From Siderastrea radians (Eukaryota; Cnidaria; Anthozoa; Scleractinia; Rhizangiidae), in contig OZ024896.1 in assembly GCA_964017195.1 (NCBI GenBank), positions 310,001-374,000 of the forward strand: a DNA stretch of 64,000 nt, read 5' to 3'. Below, piece after piece: positions 34,860 to 46,965 of the stretch (positions are counted from its first letter, which is position 1; each line of letters starts with the position of its first letter). Both the position numbers and the translations under genes were made by a program. The notes under the pieces are model-generated. The model did no database searches. It was not told where the DNA came from and saw only the letters and a list, made by a program, of their open reading frames with translations.

Positions 34860-34904
34860 ATGGCGGTCGCAGGAAAGAAAGAGACGAAGCGGATCTTACA
34901 AAAG
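34860..34904 (+). CDS. Candidate first coding exon, gene unknown
   Basis: AAAATGG at 34860 begins MAVAGKKETKRILQK, which ends exactly at AAG/GTATGA, a good donor in phase 0. The 80 bases before it are GC-rich with several GCG/CGC steps, as in promoter-proximal DNA. No second exon could be joined with confidence. It may be a chance ORF. Confidence 0.3.
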
Positions 34905-35046
34905 GTATGAAAAATTAAAACGGATGACGCTACCAAAATATGGCTGCAAATGTCATTGAAGTACTAAGCAGAGCGTCTAATTTCAACAAACAAACAAGGG
35001 GGTTAGTTTCTAAAGAAATTGTGGTGCTGGTGGGGACGTGAAACAC

Positions 35047-36354
35047 AAAATTTAATCGCTGTGGCTATTAATGACCGGCAGCCGGTCAAGGTTTTCAAAA
35101 CACTAAATGACCGGCAGTTCTATATTTTTGACAAATTTAGGAAAATTGAATAATTTATCCGATCTGAACTATGATATTTTGATTAAGATGTGTTAAGCGA
35201 TTCGGAAGACCCTAATAGTTTTTTAAACTCAACCTTTAGTTTACGCTGGGCATAGAATACGAAGCGATGATCGTGAGTTGCGAAACTCCACGCATTACTG
35301 CTGGTCAACGTTGTCAAAACACCAAATGACCGGCAGTTTTATATTTTTTGACAAATTCAGGAAAATCGAAGAAATTATCCAACCTAAACTATGATATTTT
35401 AATTAAGATGTGTTAAGCGATTTGAAAGACTTTCGTTTCGAAACTGATCCCTTGGTTTACTTTGCGCTTGAAATTTTGTGTTGGGAGAGGGAATTCGTGA
35501 CAACACATTCATTTCTGGTTAAGTATTAACAACTGTTTGACAATCAAAATTTTCTCGCTACAATTTTTGTAAAACTTTTATCAAGAAAAAAAGGATCTGC
35601 GTTAGTCAAATAATTTATCTTTCGTTTTGCAATTGCCCAGCAAGAATTAGGAAGCGCTTTTACATCTGTAGCTGCTCCAGGATGTAACAAGGGTTGAGGC
35701 TTGTGGTGTTTTGTGACACTTCACGCGACTGTTGGCGGGAAATGTTGAGATTTAAAACCATAAAAGTCTTCCGAATTGCCTAACACATCTTAATCAAAAT
35801 ATCATCCTTTGGGTCGGATGGGTTCGGCGATTTAGCCGAAATTGCCAAACAAATCGGACTGCCGGTCATTTAGTGTTTTGACGACCTTGACCTGCAATTG
35901 TTTCACAACTCATGGCTCCGTATTCTATGCCCAGCGTAAACAAAATGTTGAATTTTAAAACTATAAATGTCTTCCGAATCGCTTAACACATCTTAATCAA
36001 AATATCATCCTTTGGATTGGATGGGTCCGTCAATTTAGCCGAAATTGCCAAACAAATCGGACTGCCGGCCATTTAGTGTTTTGAAAACCTTGACCGGCAG
36101 TCAGCCCTGAACAGAACTTAAGTGTCACAGCACATGGCTTCGTACTCTATGCCCAGCGCCAACAAAAGGTTGAGTTTAAAAACTATTATGGTCTTCCGAA
36201 TCGCTTAACACATCTTAATCAAAATATCATAGTTTAGATCGGATAAATTATTCGATTTTCCTAAATTTGTCAAAAATATATAACTGCCGCTTATTTAGTG
36301 TTTTGAAAACCTTGACCGGCTGCCGGTCATTTAGCCACAGCGAAATTTAATTTG
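35047..36354. mobile_element. Foldback element with ~220-bp inverted termini and nested repeats
   Basis: Ends GCTGTGGCTATTAATGACCGG (left, ~35,058) and CCGGTCATTTAGCCACAGC (right, ~36,341) are inverted, and the symmetry runs ~220 bases inward (TTAAGCGATTCGGAAGAC, ATGATATTTTGATTAAGATG). The interior has further partial copies near 35,300-35,430, 35,750-35,900 and 35,940-36,090 in both orientations, each containing AAATGACCGGCAG or its complement. No coding capacity. Confidence 0.9.
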
Positions 36355-36380
36355 GATTTATCAACTGAATTGATCACAGG

Positions 36381-36698
36381 CAGACCACCCTATGTGTTCG
36401 TGGTTAGTAATTAATTGTTGACATAAGACGATGTTGAAATCAATGGCACGTATAGAAGAAATATAAACATTATGTTGGCTTCGATCTACTACAAAATATA
36501 AAATTTACTCTAAATGATTCAATAAAAGTTAAGATGAAATGTTAACTGAGTCTTGTGTCGTATTTTTTTGCCATCCCGAGCCGTTTAAGACGTTATTTTG
36601 TGAGGTCATTTATCGACCGATAGAAAGAGAGAGAGAAGGGAGAACAATTGTCTGATGTCAACAATCAATTGTTAACCACGAACACACAGGGTGGTCTG
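36381..36698. mobile_element. MITE with CAGACCACCCT termini
   Basis: CAGACCACCCTATGTGTTCG at the left matches the reverse complement of the right end (36,655-36,698) over about 45 bases with few mismatches. It is 318 bases long and abuts the foldback element. No clear target duplication. Confidence 0.85.
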
Positions 36699-37083
36699 GT
36701 AAATTTGCCACCGTAAAGAGATTGAAAACTGACGTTTTGAGTGTTAGATTTCAATTTTACGTGAAACTTTGAGACCAGCCTGGTTTTGCTTCAGATGAAG
36801 CCAGCAATTCAAATAAACCTGGTGGTAGCAAAGTTTGGTCCTACTCCTTCATGACTTCATTAGGACCCTCTCCATCTACTTCCTTTGTTGTATCTGATTT
36901 GATATAAAAGCCTTTTTTGAGCCATCTTTTGTCGGCAACATTCTATCAAAGTTTACAAATAGCACCCTGTCTACTCCATGACGTGGGCAATAACTCAACA
37001 TTCCTTAAAATTTTGCATGAAAATTATGCTTACTCCATAAATGATATCCTTTATGTATTTATTTATTTATTTATTTATTGTAG

Positions 37084-37127
37084 TTCTCTGACCAAAGTTG
37101 TCATCAATGTCATCAGCGCCAAGGGAA
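37084..37127 (+). CDS. Possible small zinc-finger exon fragment
   Basis: A T-rich tract ending TTTATTGTAG precedes 44 bases reading FSDQSCHQCHQRQGK, then GTACGT. The CHQC core recalls the start of zf-4CXXC_R1 (CDCA7-type) domains. Nothing that follows such a start was found nearby, so this is a weak call. Confidence 0.2.
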
Positions 37128-37281
37128 GTACGTTTAGATTTGTGGACAAAAAGGGACTGTTTTTTTTTGCTAAAACCCCAAGCACTTATGAAAGAGACTG
37201 TCTGTTGTTTGTCTGTCTGTTGTTTGAAATACTTGATACGTTTGCAATAACTAATGTAAATAGCTTTAGAGATGTGTTATA

Positions 37282-37455
37282 CGTGTATTTCCAGGAATGG
37301 AAAATACAAAGGAAGCTGTTATATTTCCCTTTAGCTTATACATGTATTTCCAGGAATTGAAAATACAAAGGAAGCTGTTATATTTCCCTTTAGCTTATAC
37401 ATGTATTTCCAGGAGTGGAAAATACAAAGGAAGCTGTTATATTTCCCTTTAATTA
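37282..37455 (+). repeat. 59-bp tandem repeat, three copies
   Basis: CCAGGA(A/G)T(G/T)GAAAATACAAA begins at 37291, 37350 and 37409, exactly 59 bases apart. Each copy continues GGAAGCTGTTATATTTCCCT. Copies differ by single substitutions. Confidence 0.95.
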
Positions 37456-37779
37456 CTTGCCGTAGACTGCTACTACATTGAACAATTACCAAGGAAAGAA
37501 AAGTTGATTCGTGGGGAAAGATTTTAAGATAGCATTATAAACGATTACAGTAATGAGTATGTCAAATGGGCTTGAGGGGGAGGGTGATGGTTTTTGTTCA
37601 ATGGTAGCACAGTGATTAAGTTCATAGGTTTTAGGGTTGCTGTTACTTGTGCCAACTGCAAAAGAATGTTCTCTAAGCCTTGTTGTAAATCCTATTAAAT
37701 GATACTGAAAATGGACACGATCTTTTGATATTTTGTAATTGTTAAAAGGGATGACTTGTCATGATTATTGAACTAGAAA

Positions 37780-38040
37780 ACCACCATTTGTTGTGTTTGG
37801 TCATCAGCTGTCAGGACTTTGCTTAATTCACTACCACTTACCATGGCAATTTCGCGATGAACCTCTGACTGTCATGTTCAGAACCAAAATGTCATGACTT
37901 CACCAAGATTGTTATGACTTGTCATGGCAAGTTAATGACTAATCACATTTTGTCATAAACGGTCATCATCTGTCAGGACTGTGTCATGAACAAGTCATGA
38001 CTTGGTCATGACAGGTGATGATATTTTTTTGACAATTCCT
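37780..38040. repeat. Cluster of TCATGAC-type short palindromes
   Basis: GTCATGAC, TGTCATGA and GTCATCA/CTGTCAGGACT motifs recur about ten times in both orientations, for example CAAGTCATGACTTGGTCATG at ~37,991. Probably a degraded palindromic element. Confidence 0.6.
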
Positions 38041-40441
38041 GAATTATCGTAAAAAATCATGAGAATTTTTTACACGGGAATTTAATAAAATCTGTTGTCA
38101 ATCAGTTGGAGGAAAAGCTTTGTTTGTAGCCGGCTTTCCTTTTTAGAAGTAGGCAGAATGATGCTGGGGGACTCCTTCCCCGGAACATTTTGAAAATAAT
38201 GGCTTCAAATGGTTGCATCTGCTGCAGTTTGAGGGTAGACTCAGCCCCATTTGCGACAGCTTTTAGTTGAAAAAAAATCAAACATTTCAGACAAAGTTTC
38301 TGCACCTCAGTTACGGAGTTGACTGTTAACCTATTAAGTGACAAATGCATGTATTGTATGCGCTGATATTGTGAGCTGTAGTAATCTGCACGCACTCACA
38401 CGCCAAAAAAAAGCAAAGTTAACAGTAAAGTTTCTCGCGTTTCCGGTGGTGAATTTTTTTTTAATTTTGCACAATTTGAGATACTAACGCTACCTTTCAC
38501 ATATTATTTTTTGGAAAAATTCTGTCAGAGCAATCCCGTTTAATGGTTAAAAATAAGAAATCATGTGATATCGGTGAAACCATCTGAACGACCCATATTT
38601 TTTCCCCTGCAAAATGTTAGTCAAAATCATTTTCATATAATAGGAAAGTTTAAAAAAATTTCACCGAGGGAAAATCCAAATACTTAAGAAAAAAGACGAA
38701 TTAATGGCAAATAACTGTCATTCCTGAGATGATTTGTTGCCATGACAACAGCCTATGCCTATGTTGGTAACCTTACTGGTAAAATTCAGGAACACAGATT
38801 GCAAGACAACAGAACTAGGGCTTCTTTTGCAAGTCTTGCCAGTTCATATAGTCACTTTTGTAGAAAATCTAGGGAGCCACCTTAAATTAATTTTGTGATT
38901 TGTGAGCTCGAGAAAACGTGTTGCAATTTTTGTTAACTGTAAGTTGTAATTTTTTTTTCCTGGTGTTTCACTGTAATCAAAAGAATGCCTTTTCAGTTTT
39001 TATTTGAACCCTTCTTCAGGGACAGTTACAATGAGAATACTCTCTCCTCCGATGAGGCCTCCTACAGTCGCGCCTTGACTGCACGCTTGGGAAAAAGAGT
39101 GCGGGAGCTGGGAAAGGGAAAAATTAAAGCGCGCAGGGATAACAAACGGCAATGCGCTTTAGTGCGCGTTCAAGACTATACATAGGGAGAAAGGCCCCAG
39201 TAAAAAGACCAAACATTTTCATCCAACATGGTGTTGGAAGAACATGTTTTACTGTTTAGACGCCTCTCTCAACTTTGCATTTATGGTGGCTCCCTGTATG
39301 GCATTAACAACATATATCACGTACATTTGGAAGAAGAGCTAAGGACAAAGTATTTGTTTTACCTTAGAGTTTATGTTCAAGGCATTTACTGTGAAGATCA
39401 ATTACTATATACCAAGGGTTTCGTTTTTGGTGACATGCTTGCATCAGTTTCTATGGCGACAGCCAATCGTAAAGATAACCGAAATTTTTACTATATTAAT
39501 TTTTACCTTTTTTTACCTTCGGTGAAATATCTTCAATCTTGGCAGAAACTTGAACTTGTTCGGAAAACATTTCATTGAGAAACAATGAAAAGTTCGTCTG
39601 GTGGTTTCGTAGATATCATAAAATTTAACTCTTTTCAATATATGAAAAAATCCTTCGATAGAATTTTTTGAAAAATTAATATAAAAAAGTAAGCGTCTTT
39701 GTATTGAAGCATGTAGATTTTCAGGAACTGTCACTGAAGGAAACACGAGAAAAATAAGCGTTGTTTTTCTCTAGGTAATCTCAGTCTACCGCGCGCCTAT
39801 GCGTATCAAAGACAATTTGTGGCATTTTCGAAGATGCGGATTTCTTTGGGGAACTTGTCATCTGGGAATGATAGTAAAGCAATATTTGGGCTTGAAAAAT
39901 TGTATAGAAGCAATGTTTTCTTTGGACTATACTCCAAGTCAGCTGCTCTAGGGCTGAAATTTGGTTCTTGTTTAACTTCTTATCCTTTTCTATGAACTCT
40001 CGTCAGCTCCCGCGTGCAGGTTACCAAAGCTCGCGGCATTAAAACTATACCCAACATTTTCTCTTACGAACAAATGTTTCGTTTGTTTCAGTCACCTCTG
40101 TCAACAAGGTTTGCATATATTTTTAAACCATTCTCTACTAGCCAATTAATCTTGTCGAAATAACATCCTTGAGAATCCACTTACTTTGTATACATGTCAT
40201 CCTAAAATTTTTGGCATTTAGTTCAATTGCTGTCCTAGTTACACTAAAGAAAGATGCTCCCCTCCCGCCTTTTTTGCGGTCAAATAACGCAGGTAACATT
40301 TTACTGCAGCTTTTAGGGCAACAGGCAATAAATGTTGCGTTGCAACTGAAGTTGCGGCCTGGTGCTCCACGCAGAAGAAACGACGTCTACTTTCTGTTAC
40401 AAGAACATTTCTTGCGCGCGGAAGTGGTAATACCAAGAGGG
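38041..40441. other. No supportable gene
   Basis: Contains AT-rich DNA and several isolated ORFs (for example 39,228-39,578) without splice context or recognised domains. Confidence 0.4.
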
Positions 40442-40661
40442 TAAGGGCCAGTTCAGACGCCGTACCTCTCATGTGCCGTACCAAACACATTTTCGCCCCT
40501 AGGTTGTATTAAGCGGCAAGCTTTGCCGTACCCTAAGAGGAGTTTGGCTTGCCTAATTGAAATCTGTCGAAAAAAACTAATTTGGACACCGTACAACTGC
40601 CAAAAAACTACGTACTACTTGGTACGGCACATGAGAGGTACGGCGTCTGAACTGGGCCTTA
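40442..40661. mobile_element. MITE with ~42-bp near-perfect TIRs
   Basis: Starts TAAGGGCCAGTTCAGACGCC and ends GGCGTCTGAACTGGGCCTTA. The inverted match extends through GTACCTCTCATGTGCCGTAC. The spacer is ~135 bases and non-coding. Confidence 0.92.
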
Positions 40662-43026
40662 TGCGTACAACATCAGACCGCAACTTGCAATGCAGCATTT
40701 ATTGCGCGCACGAGTTACATGAAATTGTTGCCCGTATTGCTCAGCCTTAGCAAGTGTTTGCAACAGTTAGCGTTACTACATCGTGGAAACATACCAAATT
40801 AAAAAATTATTCTCACCTCAAATTCAGCCGCTTTAAAAAGACTGAGATCACAACACACGTCATCAATACGGATCATAGTAGCAAGATTTAAGAACTAGTT
40901 CTTTAAACTAGCCTTCAGCTGCCTATAAAGGAAAAAACGTCATGAACATAGGATCAGTACTGATTATGCCCTAAAATATTTATTCAGTTTTTTGCAACAA
41001 AACCTACGCTTACAAAAGCGCTTATTGGGAATTAGAAATAATACTCTCAAAAACCAAGACCTTAATATATTATCCAACTGGGCCAACTAGAATCGACAAC
41101 TTCTTTCAAAATTTTGTCAGAAGACGGATTTTTGAAAGGTTTAATTCGCCTGATTTCGGGACGTCCAGGACTCGGTGCCCATAAAAAAGCCAAACAAATA
41201 AGATGGAATTTTTAGATATTTTAAATTTCTGGCTACTACACTGAGTTTCTGAGGGCTTTCTTACTAAAGTTTGTTTTCGAGCGGTGAGCTGAAAAACTCA
41301 TACAAATATTCCTTCCTTTGAAGTGGAGAAATTACGAATGCAATGGATATTAAAATAAAAGCTTACCTTCAGATTTAATGAATTCTTGACTTGCCACGTG
41401 GTTTGAAGTAAAAAGGGTTTTTAATCCACTTCAAGTTTGTTTCAGTCCTTCGCCATGACTTCTAGATGTAGACATCTTCACTTAAGCTTCATAGAGCAAA
41501 TTCTTGACAATTCCTTTGGAAAGGACTCTTTCTGTTCCAAAATTTTCCTCCTGCTTCCGAGAACGGTTTGAACATCTAAAAAACGTCAAATGTAAATGAG
41601 TTGCACCATGCATCAAGTTAATCAGATACAAGCACGTGCACGTGCGTGCAAATATCTTCTCGCATTTTATCGATTTCTTTTATTTCATTCATCAATTGGC
41701 AAATGAAATTGCGAGAATAAAATAAAAACCCACTACGAGAACCTTTTCCAGGGTACTTCTGACCTTTCCCTTTATGCCAGAACACGCGATGCAATAACGA
41801 TTGCTTGCAACCACGATTCATCATGATCGCTTTCCAGAGCTTGTATGGACTTGTGCGCTTAGTTGCGAAAGTGGTTCTGTTGGTTGTGAAAAGCAGGCAT
41901 TTACTACACATACAAACGTGTGACCAGTCTACAAGGTCCCTATTGTCTTCACTAGAAACCCAGCACATAACTGACAGAACTAGTTTCCGTGGGATGAAGC
42001 GACTTAGAGCATTACCACTCCTTCCTGGATGGGATGTTATTCCATCACAGGGATAACCCCAGCCATTTTATTCGCCAGAAGAAAAAGTAAAACTTGCAAG
42101 CATTTGTTCTAAAATATATGTACTTTATTCATAGCGCTCAGTGAGTTAAGCTTATTACACGTTTGGCACGAACGCACACTACAAAACCGCCTTGAAATGC
42201 GCGCCAAATTAAAATGTCAGTAAAAATGACTACGAGAAAGAATCGCAAAAGATAGTTTTCTTTACTTTTTGGGCTAAAAATGACATTATAAAATACCACA
42301 CAACTTTGTTTGCTTTTTTAAAATAGAAACTAATTCTGTAAGGGAGAGAGAGCTTGCTCGCAGGCGAATGTGTCCCGGATGTTGCTTGGCATCGGGGTGG
42401 CGCACGAAAATACTGAAAACACGGAGTGATGTCAAACACAAGCTTTGACTTCTCCTGTTTCTCTCAGGTTTAGCTGAATTTATTAGCATTTTTATACCTA
42501 ACGTTACCTATGTTTTGAGGAAGGAGTAATTAACAGTGTTTTACAAAGCGACCTGAGCAGGAAAAATTGAGTTTGCCTTATGCCTACAAAAGAGCTGTAA
42601 ACAGTGCAAAACAGTGGCTTTGTCAACAAAGTCCTCGAGGTACGGAAAACAGGTAAGGAAAACGCAAGAAAATTTATTTCCAGCTTGCATGAAAATTTGA
42701 AATTGCAGTTTATTGCTAGTTTTAGCGGTCTAAATTTGCATGTGTAGTTGACTGTCCTTCTAAAAGCCGTTAGCATTTTTCCTTTCTCCTTTCGGCAGCT
42801 TAACTAAGATTATATAGACAAACTAGTCTTGGTTTTAATGCTATATTCTAATCAAAATAGAAGATAGAATTCATATGTTTCCAAAGAAAATAATGCACGT
42901 TTGAGGTCTAGAAAAACTGCTGAGTGCACTCGCGCCAGTAGCAGTTTTTGTAGACTTCAAGCGTGCATCATCTTCTATTTGGTAAATAGTTGACAACATG
43001 CAAGTTGCATTCTTATACGACAGATG
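40662..43026. other. No supportable gene
   Basis: Unremarkable AT-rich DNA. Short ORFs in both strands overlap each other and show no domains. Confidence 0.4.
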
Positions 43027-44105
43027 TGAAAGCCCGGGGGGGGGGGGCACTCCCTTATTTGGCCTAAACGGATATGTGCCGCTCAACAGGGTATGGTTTT
43101 TCTTGTGTTTAAACAGGGTGCACAATTTCAAAGTTTATAAACTGGAAGGACCACAGCGACAAGGCGTTGAGAGTTGCCGGATCTTAAGTAGACCTGGATC
43201 AGTAAAACAATTGAAGTAAAAAAATATACGGAACGACTGATCCTTACGGCAGTTAAAGAAACGAAGACACAGAAGACGAAATACGTAAAGCAAAAAAATG
43301 TATGAAACAAAAAATTGCTCGATATTTCGGTTTGCAAAACAAACCTTCTCCAAGGGTTACGAAAGTAGAATGAGTAAATACGTTACAGGACCGTCAACAT
43401 TAAAGTTTAAAAATTTAAAATAAATGAATATAATAGGTCGGTAGCTGAACAAGAAGTGTCATCAAGTGTCAATTAAGTGTGCCTCACGTGCTTTTCTTAC
43501 GGAGTCGCGGTTTGTATGTATTAGTTCCAAGGGAGTGAGACGGATGTCATTGTCGGAGTGTTCGGGTAAGTTGAAATGTTCCGAAACAGGGGTAGGGTTA
43601 GCAAGCTGTTGGTGATTTTGGACGGAACGACGATGTTCGCCAAAGCGTTCGTGAAGATGTCGTTTAGTCTCCCCAATGTCTTGGCAGGCAAGTTACGTGT
43701 AGCGCACTTTTTACATTCAATTAAGTAAATAAGGTTTTTAGATTTACAAGTTAAAGTGTCTTTAATACGTCGTTCTTGGTTACGTCGTTCTTGGTTTTTT
43801 ACACAATTTCACTATTTAGCGTTTTGAACAGGGTGTCTTTTAGCATTAGATGCCTTGAACCCTACATGTGGGTACCAGCCATTTTTTTTAAATTTCATTC
43901 TATAATGTCATTTATTAAAAAAATGCTTCCTGTATGGGAAATGAAAAACCAGGCAGACAAAAACACGCAGAACACAAGCAAAATATAAAGGTCTCTTATC
44001 TTAATGAACGGATTTTGTCTTAAACAGGGGCAGGGATTGAAGGTCTCGGTGGCACACCCTTACCCAAATTTCTGTTAAGTGCACTCCCCGGGGGGAGGGC
44101 ACTTG
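43027..44105. mobile_element. Dispersed element with G-run/CACTCCC ends (approximate)
   Basis: The left end GGGGGGGGGGGCACTCCCTT, followed by GGCCTAAACGGATATGTGCC and AACAGGGTATGG, resembles a repeat I associate with cnidarian genomes. Near 44,075 the right side has GTGCACTCCCCGGGGGGAGG. The two C/G-rich ends could delimit one element into which the Penelope-like fragment inserted. The boundaries are uncertain. Confidence 0.45.
43465..43775 (-). pseudogene. GIY-YIG endonuclease remnant of a Penelope-like element
   Basis: On the minus strand the frame CKSKNLIYLIECKKC is followed, after a frame break of ~25 bases, by IGETKRHLHERFGEHRRSVQ, then NPTPVSEHFNLPEHSDNDI and NRDSVRKAREAHL. The IYLI...C..C / IGET.R....R..EH layout is the GIY-YIG nuclease domain at the C-terminus of Penelope-like reverse transcriptases. 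The RT part is absent here. Confidence 0.75.
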
Positions 44106-45756
44106 AAGTGTATGTAGAAAAACTGCACGTTCCGCTGGAATCTATGCTTTGTCTACTACGAGGATTTAAGCTTACCTTGTTATCAAAAAGTGGAATTGTC
44201 GGAACTTGCCACTTGTTAGTCTTCTTCCAACGTGAGAGTTTAGGCCTGACAACCTTAACGAACCAATTTCCCCAGTCCCTTGGTACTTCGTTAAATCGAG
44301 GTTTCACTGTAGTCTCCATTTGATTTAAGAGCTCCTGGTTTACCTTGGTGTAAATTCTGCGTTGATCGGCGGGGCATTAGTCGATCAAGTTAAAATAAAT
44401 ACTCTCCCCTCTCCCGTCTTCCAGGACCTGCTGTTCCACAGGTCCGAATTCTATTTCGATGGAAAGTGAAAGAGCCTGGGAACAAGAAGGAGAGGTCGCA
44501 CACTGAAACAAAATGGCGGACATGTTGTGCTAGGTATTTAAACCGTGCAATTTGCGATTCTTTGAAAAGTGTTGAAGGTTTGGATCAAAGGAGAATCGGT
44601 TTATGTTGTTTGTAGTTCAACAACAAACCTTTTTCAAGTGGAGATGTCGTCGTTCCTGCTTTTGTTCGAACATGTGTTGGCGATCAGTCAGTTGTGTAGC
44701 AGCTCTCGTAAGCCGCTCTGTGATTGGCTTCTTTTCTTCGCGCGTCCCTTGTGGGTAGCGAGGGTAGCGGAAGGACACCATTGGCTCAATCTTAATTGCT
44801 TCTTATTGTGTTTGGTTGAGTTCTCGCTTGAACAATGTTCATTTACATATTACGCCCTGTGATTATGGTTTAGGTTCCAAGTATAAGGAAATGGTGTCGG
44901 CGCACTTTTTTAATCTTAATTTAACCTTCAGTGGATTACAAAAGATGATACATGATACGGTAAGTTTACAAAGGTTAATAAGCTTTAGCAGAAACATATG
45001 AGTTTCTGGCTTTTGTTAATACGGTGACTCGCGATATCGTCGATCGTTGAAAGACTTCGCAAGCGCGCAGTCGTTCAAAACGAGACTAGTAGCGCAAAAC
45101 TTAAGTCACACAAGATAATGCTGTTATCTTCGTTCATCGTCGTTCAGTAAAAGACGGATAACCGGTGGCTAGTAGTTGCTTTTACTAATTTTTTTTGCAA
45201 TTGACGTTAATTTAGAGCACGTTCCCCTCATTCATTTTAAACTTATATTTACTATCTACGTGCTGGTTTTGTTTTGAGGTCTTCTTCAGTTGCGGTCAAA
45301 GAACTGAATATCGAACTTGTTTTAGACTCGTTTCTTTCCGACATTTGAAAGCATTACTGTGAGATTTAGTTTGGAAGATTCGCGTTGTTATTTCGCAAGA
45401 TTAGCGTTGCTCGGATGCATTTGTTTGTTTTAACCGGAGCTCTTTGATAAATGTGGTTTTCGCTAAATACTATTTACCAATTCCAATAGCTAGTCTAATT
45501 TTTACCAATTTCAATACCTAGTCTACTTTAACTTAACTAAAAATTGAACTTATTTGAGTTTATGTAATTTGTAATTTGTAGCATGCAACCACGCGTGTAA
45601 GTTTGTTCATGTAAACAAACGTCGGTTGGTGAACTGGTAGAATGTCAGGAATACGTTGATAGCAATGAGAATGTTCAGAAGCATGTTCCAAACAAAGCAT
45701 TTGCTCTTGTATCTCTTATTTTTCCATTGGTCTTGTTTCAGTTGTCTTGTTTCCCT
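44106..45756. other. No supportable gene
   Basis: Includes a short ATG reading MADMLC then stop at 44,512, and several short ORFs. No domains, no clear exon pair. Confidence 0.4.
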
Positions 45757-46205
45757 CTAGCCTCGGTTGTTCAAAGAACTCTATCCACCGGATAAATCAC
45801 TATCCAGTGGATAGTGTACTTTGTTTTGATATCATTTATCCACTGGATAGCTTCACAGCGGTCAAACGCAAAAAGCAACGTCACTTCCGGTTTTTCAGAG
45901 CCTTGAAGTTTGAATCAGTCCGGACTTTTACGAGTGCAAAGTTCGTATGAAAACGATACATAAAATGTCCCGGTAAAGAAAGTTTTGCGCCGATAAAACT
46001 TGTGAATGCCATTTACTTCATTCTGAACACATGCTCGAAGTAAAACGCTTAAGTTTTCAGAAATAGCGTTAAGTTTTGCGGTTAAAGTGAAACTTTCGAC
46101 ATTTGTTTGTATTTTTCTTTGTAAAATTATGGTGGGAACTGCGCACACGTCGTGCGTGTGACCGCTGTGAAGCGTTATCCATTCTTGGAACTACTGGGCC
46201 CTAGG
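45757..46205. mobile_element. Palindromic element with TATCCACTGGATA core (cnidarian-type)
   Basis: CGGTTGTTCAAAGAACTCTA at the left and TTGGAACTACTGGGCCCTAG at the right are the outer parts. ATCCACCGGATAAATCACTA and ATCCAGTGGATA give internal palindromes. CACAGCGGTCAAACGC (~45,856) is inverted at GCGTGTGACCGCTGTG (46,156). This family is frequent in anthozoan sequence as far as I recall. Confidence 0.7.
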
Positions 46206-46472
46206 GGTAGTTAAAACACAATTTATCAAATAGTCCTAAGGCCGACCATTATTTTTCGTTTTTGCCTTCTTGCGTCGTTCTCTTAACTGTATCACTTTGA
46301 GAGATATCAATACACGAGTTTTTTTTATGCCATGTAATCTAGCCCATCTGAAATTGTTTTCTGAAGTCCACTCTCGAGAAATTTAAATGAAGAGAAATCA
46401 GTTTTTCCTTATTTCCTTCTTTCTGTCATTGTGCCATATTGTTTTTTATTTTAACTGGTGTCATGAAGGTGT

Positions 46473-46565
46473 GGTTGCACTAGGGAATGAGTCGTGCAAC
46501 TTGTCTCGCAACAACTAAAAACTGTGCATTGTGGTGCTGCGAGACAAGTCGCATGATGGATGTTA
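46473..46565. repeat. Short palindromic repeat, ACTTGTCTCGCA arms
   Basis: ACTTGTCTCGCA (~46,499) and TGCGAGACAAGT (~46,538) pair around a ~27-base loop, with further symmetric GTTGCAC/GCAT-like edges. Confidence 0.75.
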
Positions 46566-46639
46566 CAATATGCAATGTCTTTTTGTCCATTTTCCCTAAA
46601 ATTATTGCTTCGTTATTTTTAAATATTGACAGGACATTG

Positions 46640-46965
46640 TGATCTCCAACCCTCTTGGCTTGCAACCTTCTGTTCAGGATCCTGCGTGTGTGGAGTTTTT
46701 ATTGTGTCCGCCAGTTTTGTTCATATGTGTTCGTATTGTTTGTAACAAATTAGGTTATTTTGTTTATGAAGCTTTACAAATAAGAAATGAATATACTAAT
46801 AGGCAAATTCACAATAGATTTCAACCAATAGTTTTGTGATTAGGATTATTAATTTTAATATTGTGATTAAGAAAATCTAATATCATTAAATATGTTAGTT
46901 GTTAGGCAATAACATATATGTAAAAGGGGATGCTAATAAAGTTGTTGTTGTTGTTTTTGTTGATG
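46640..46965 (+). mobile_element. Possible LINE/SINE 3' tail ending in (GTT)n
   Basis: A stretch ends GGGGATGCTAATAAAGTTGTTGTTGTT at ~46,930-46,960. An AATAAA-like motif followed by a short GTT microsatellite is typical of CR1/L2-type or SINE tails. The ~60-codon ORF before it has no recognised domain. Confidence 0.4.

Noticed and set aside
37282..37455. CRISPR-like repeat and spacer pattern
   Set aside because: The 59-bp copies are contiguous with no unique spacers, and the DNA is animal.
39228..39578. 116-codon ORF
   Set aside because: No domain, AT-rich hydrophobic composition, no splice sites or homologous look.
40239..40490. Minus-strand ORF near the MITE, considered as a transposase piece
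   Set aside because: No catalytic motif, and part of it lies in the MITE end.
44512..44540. Start-like ATGGCGGACATG context
   Set aside because: Stops after six codons. No donor keeps it open.
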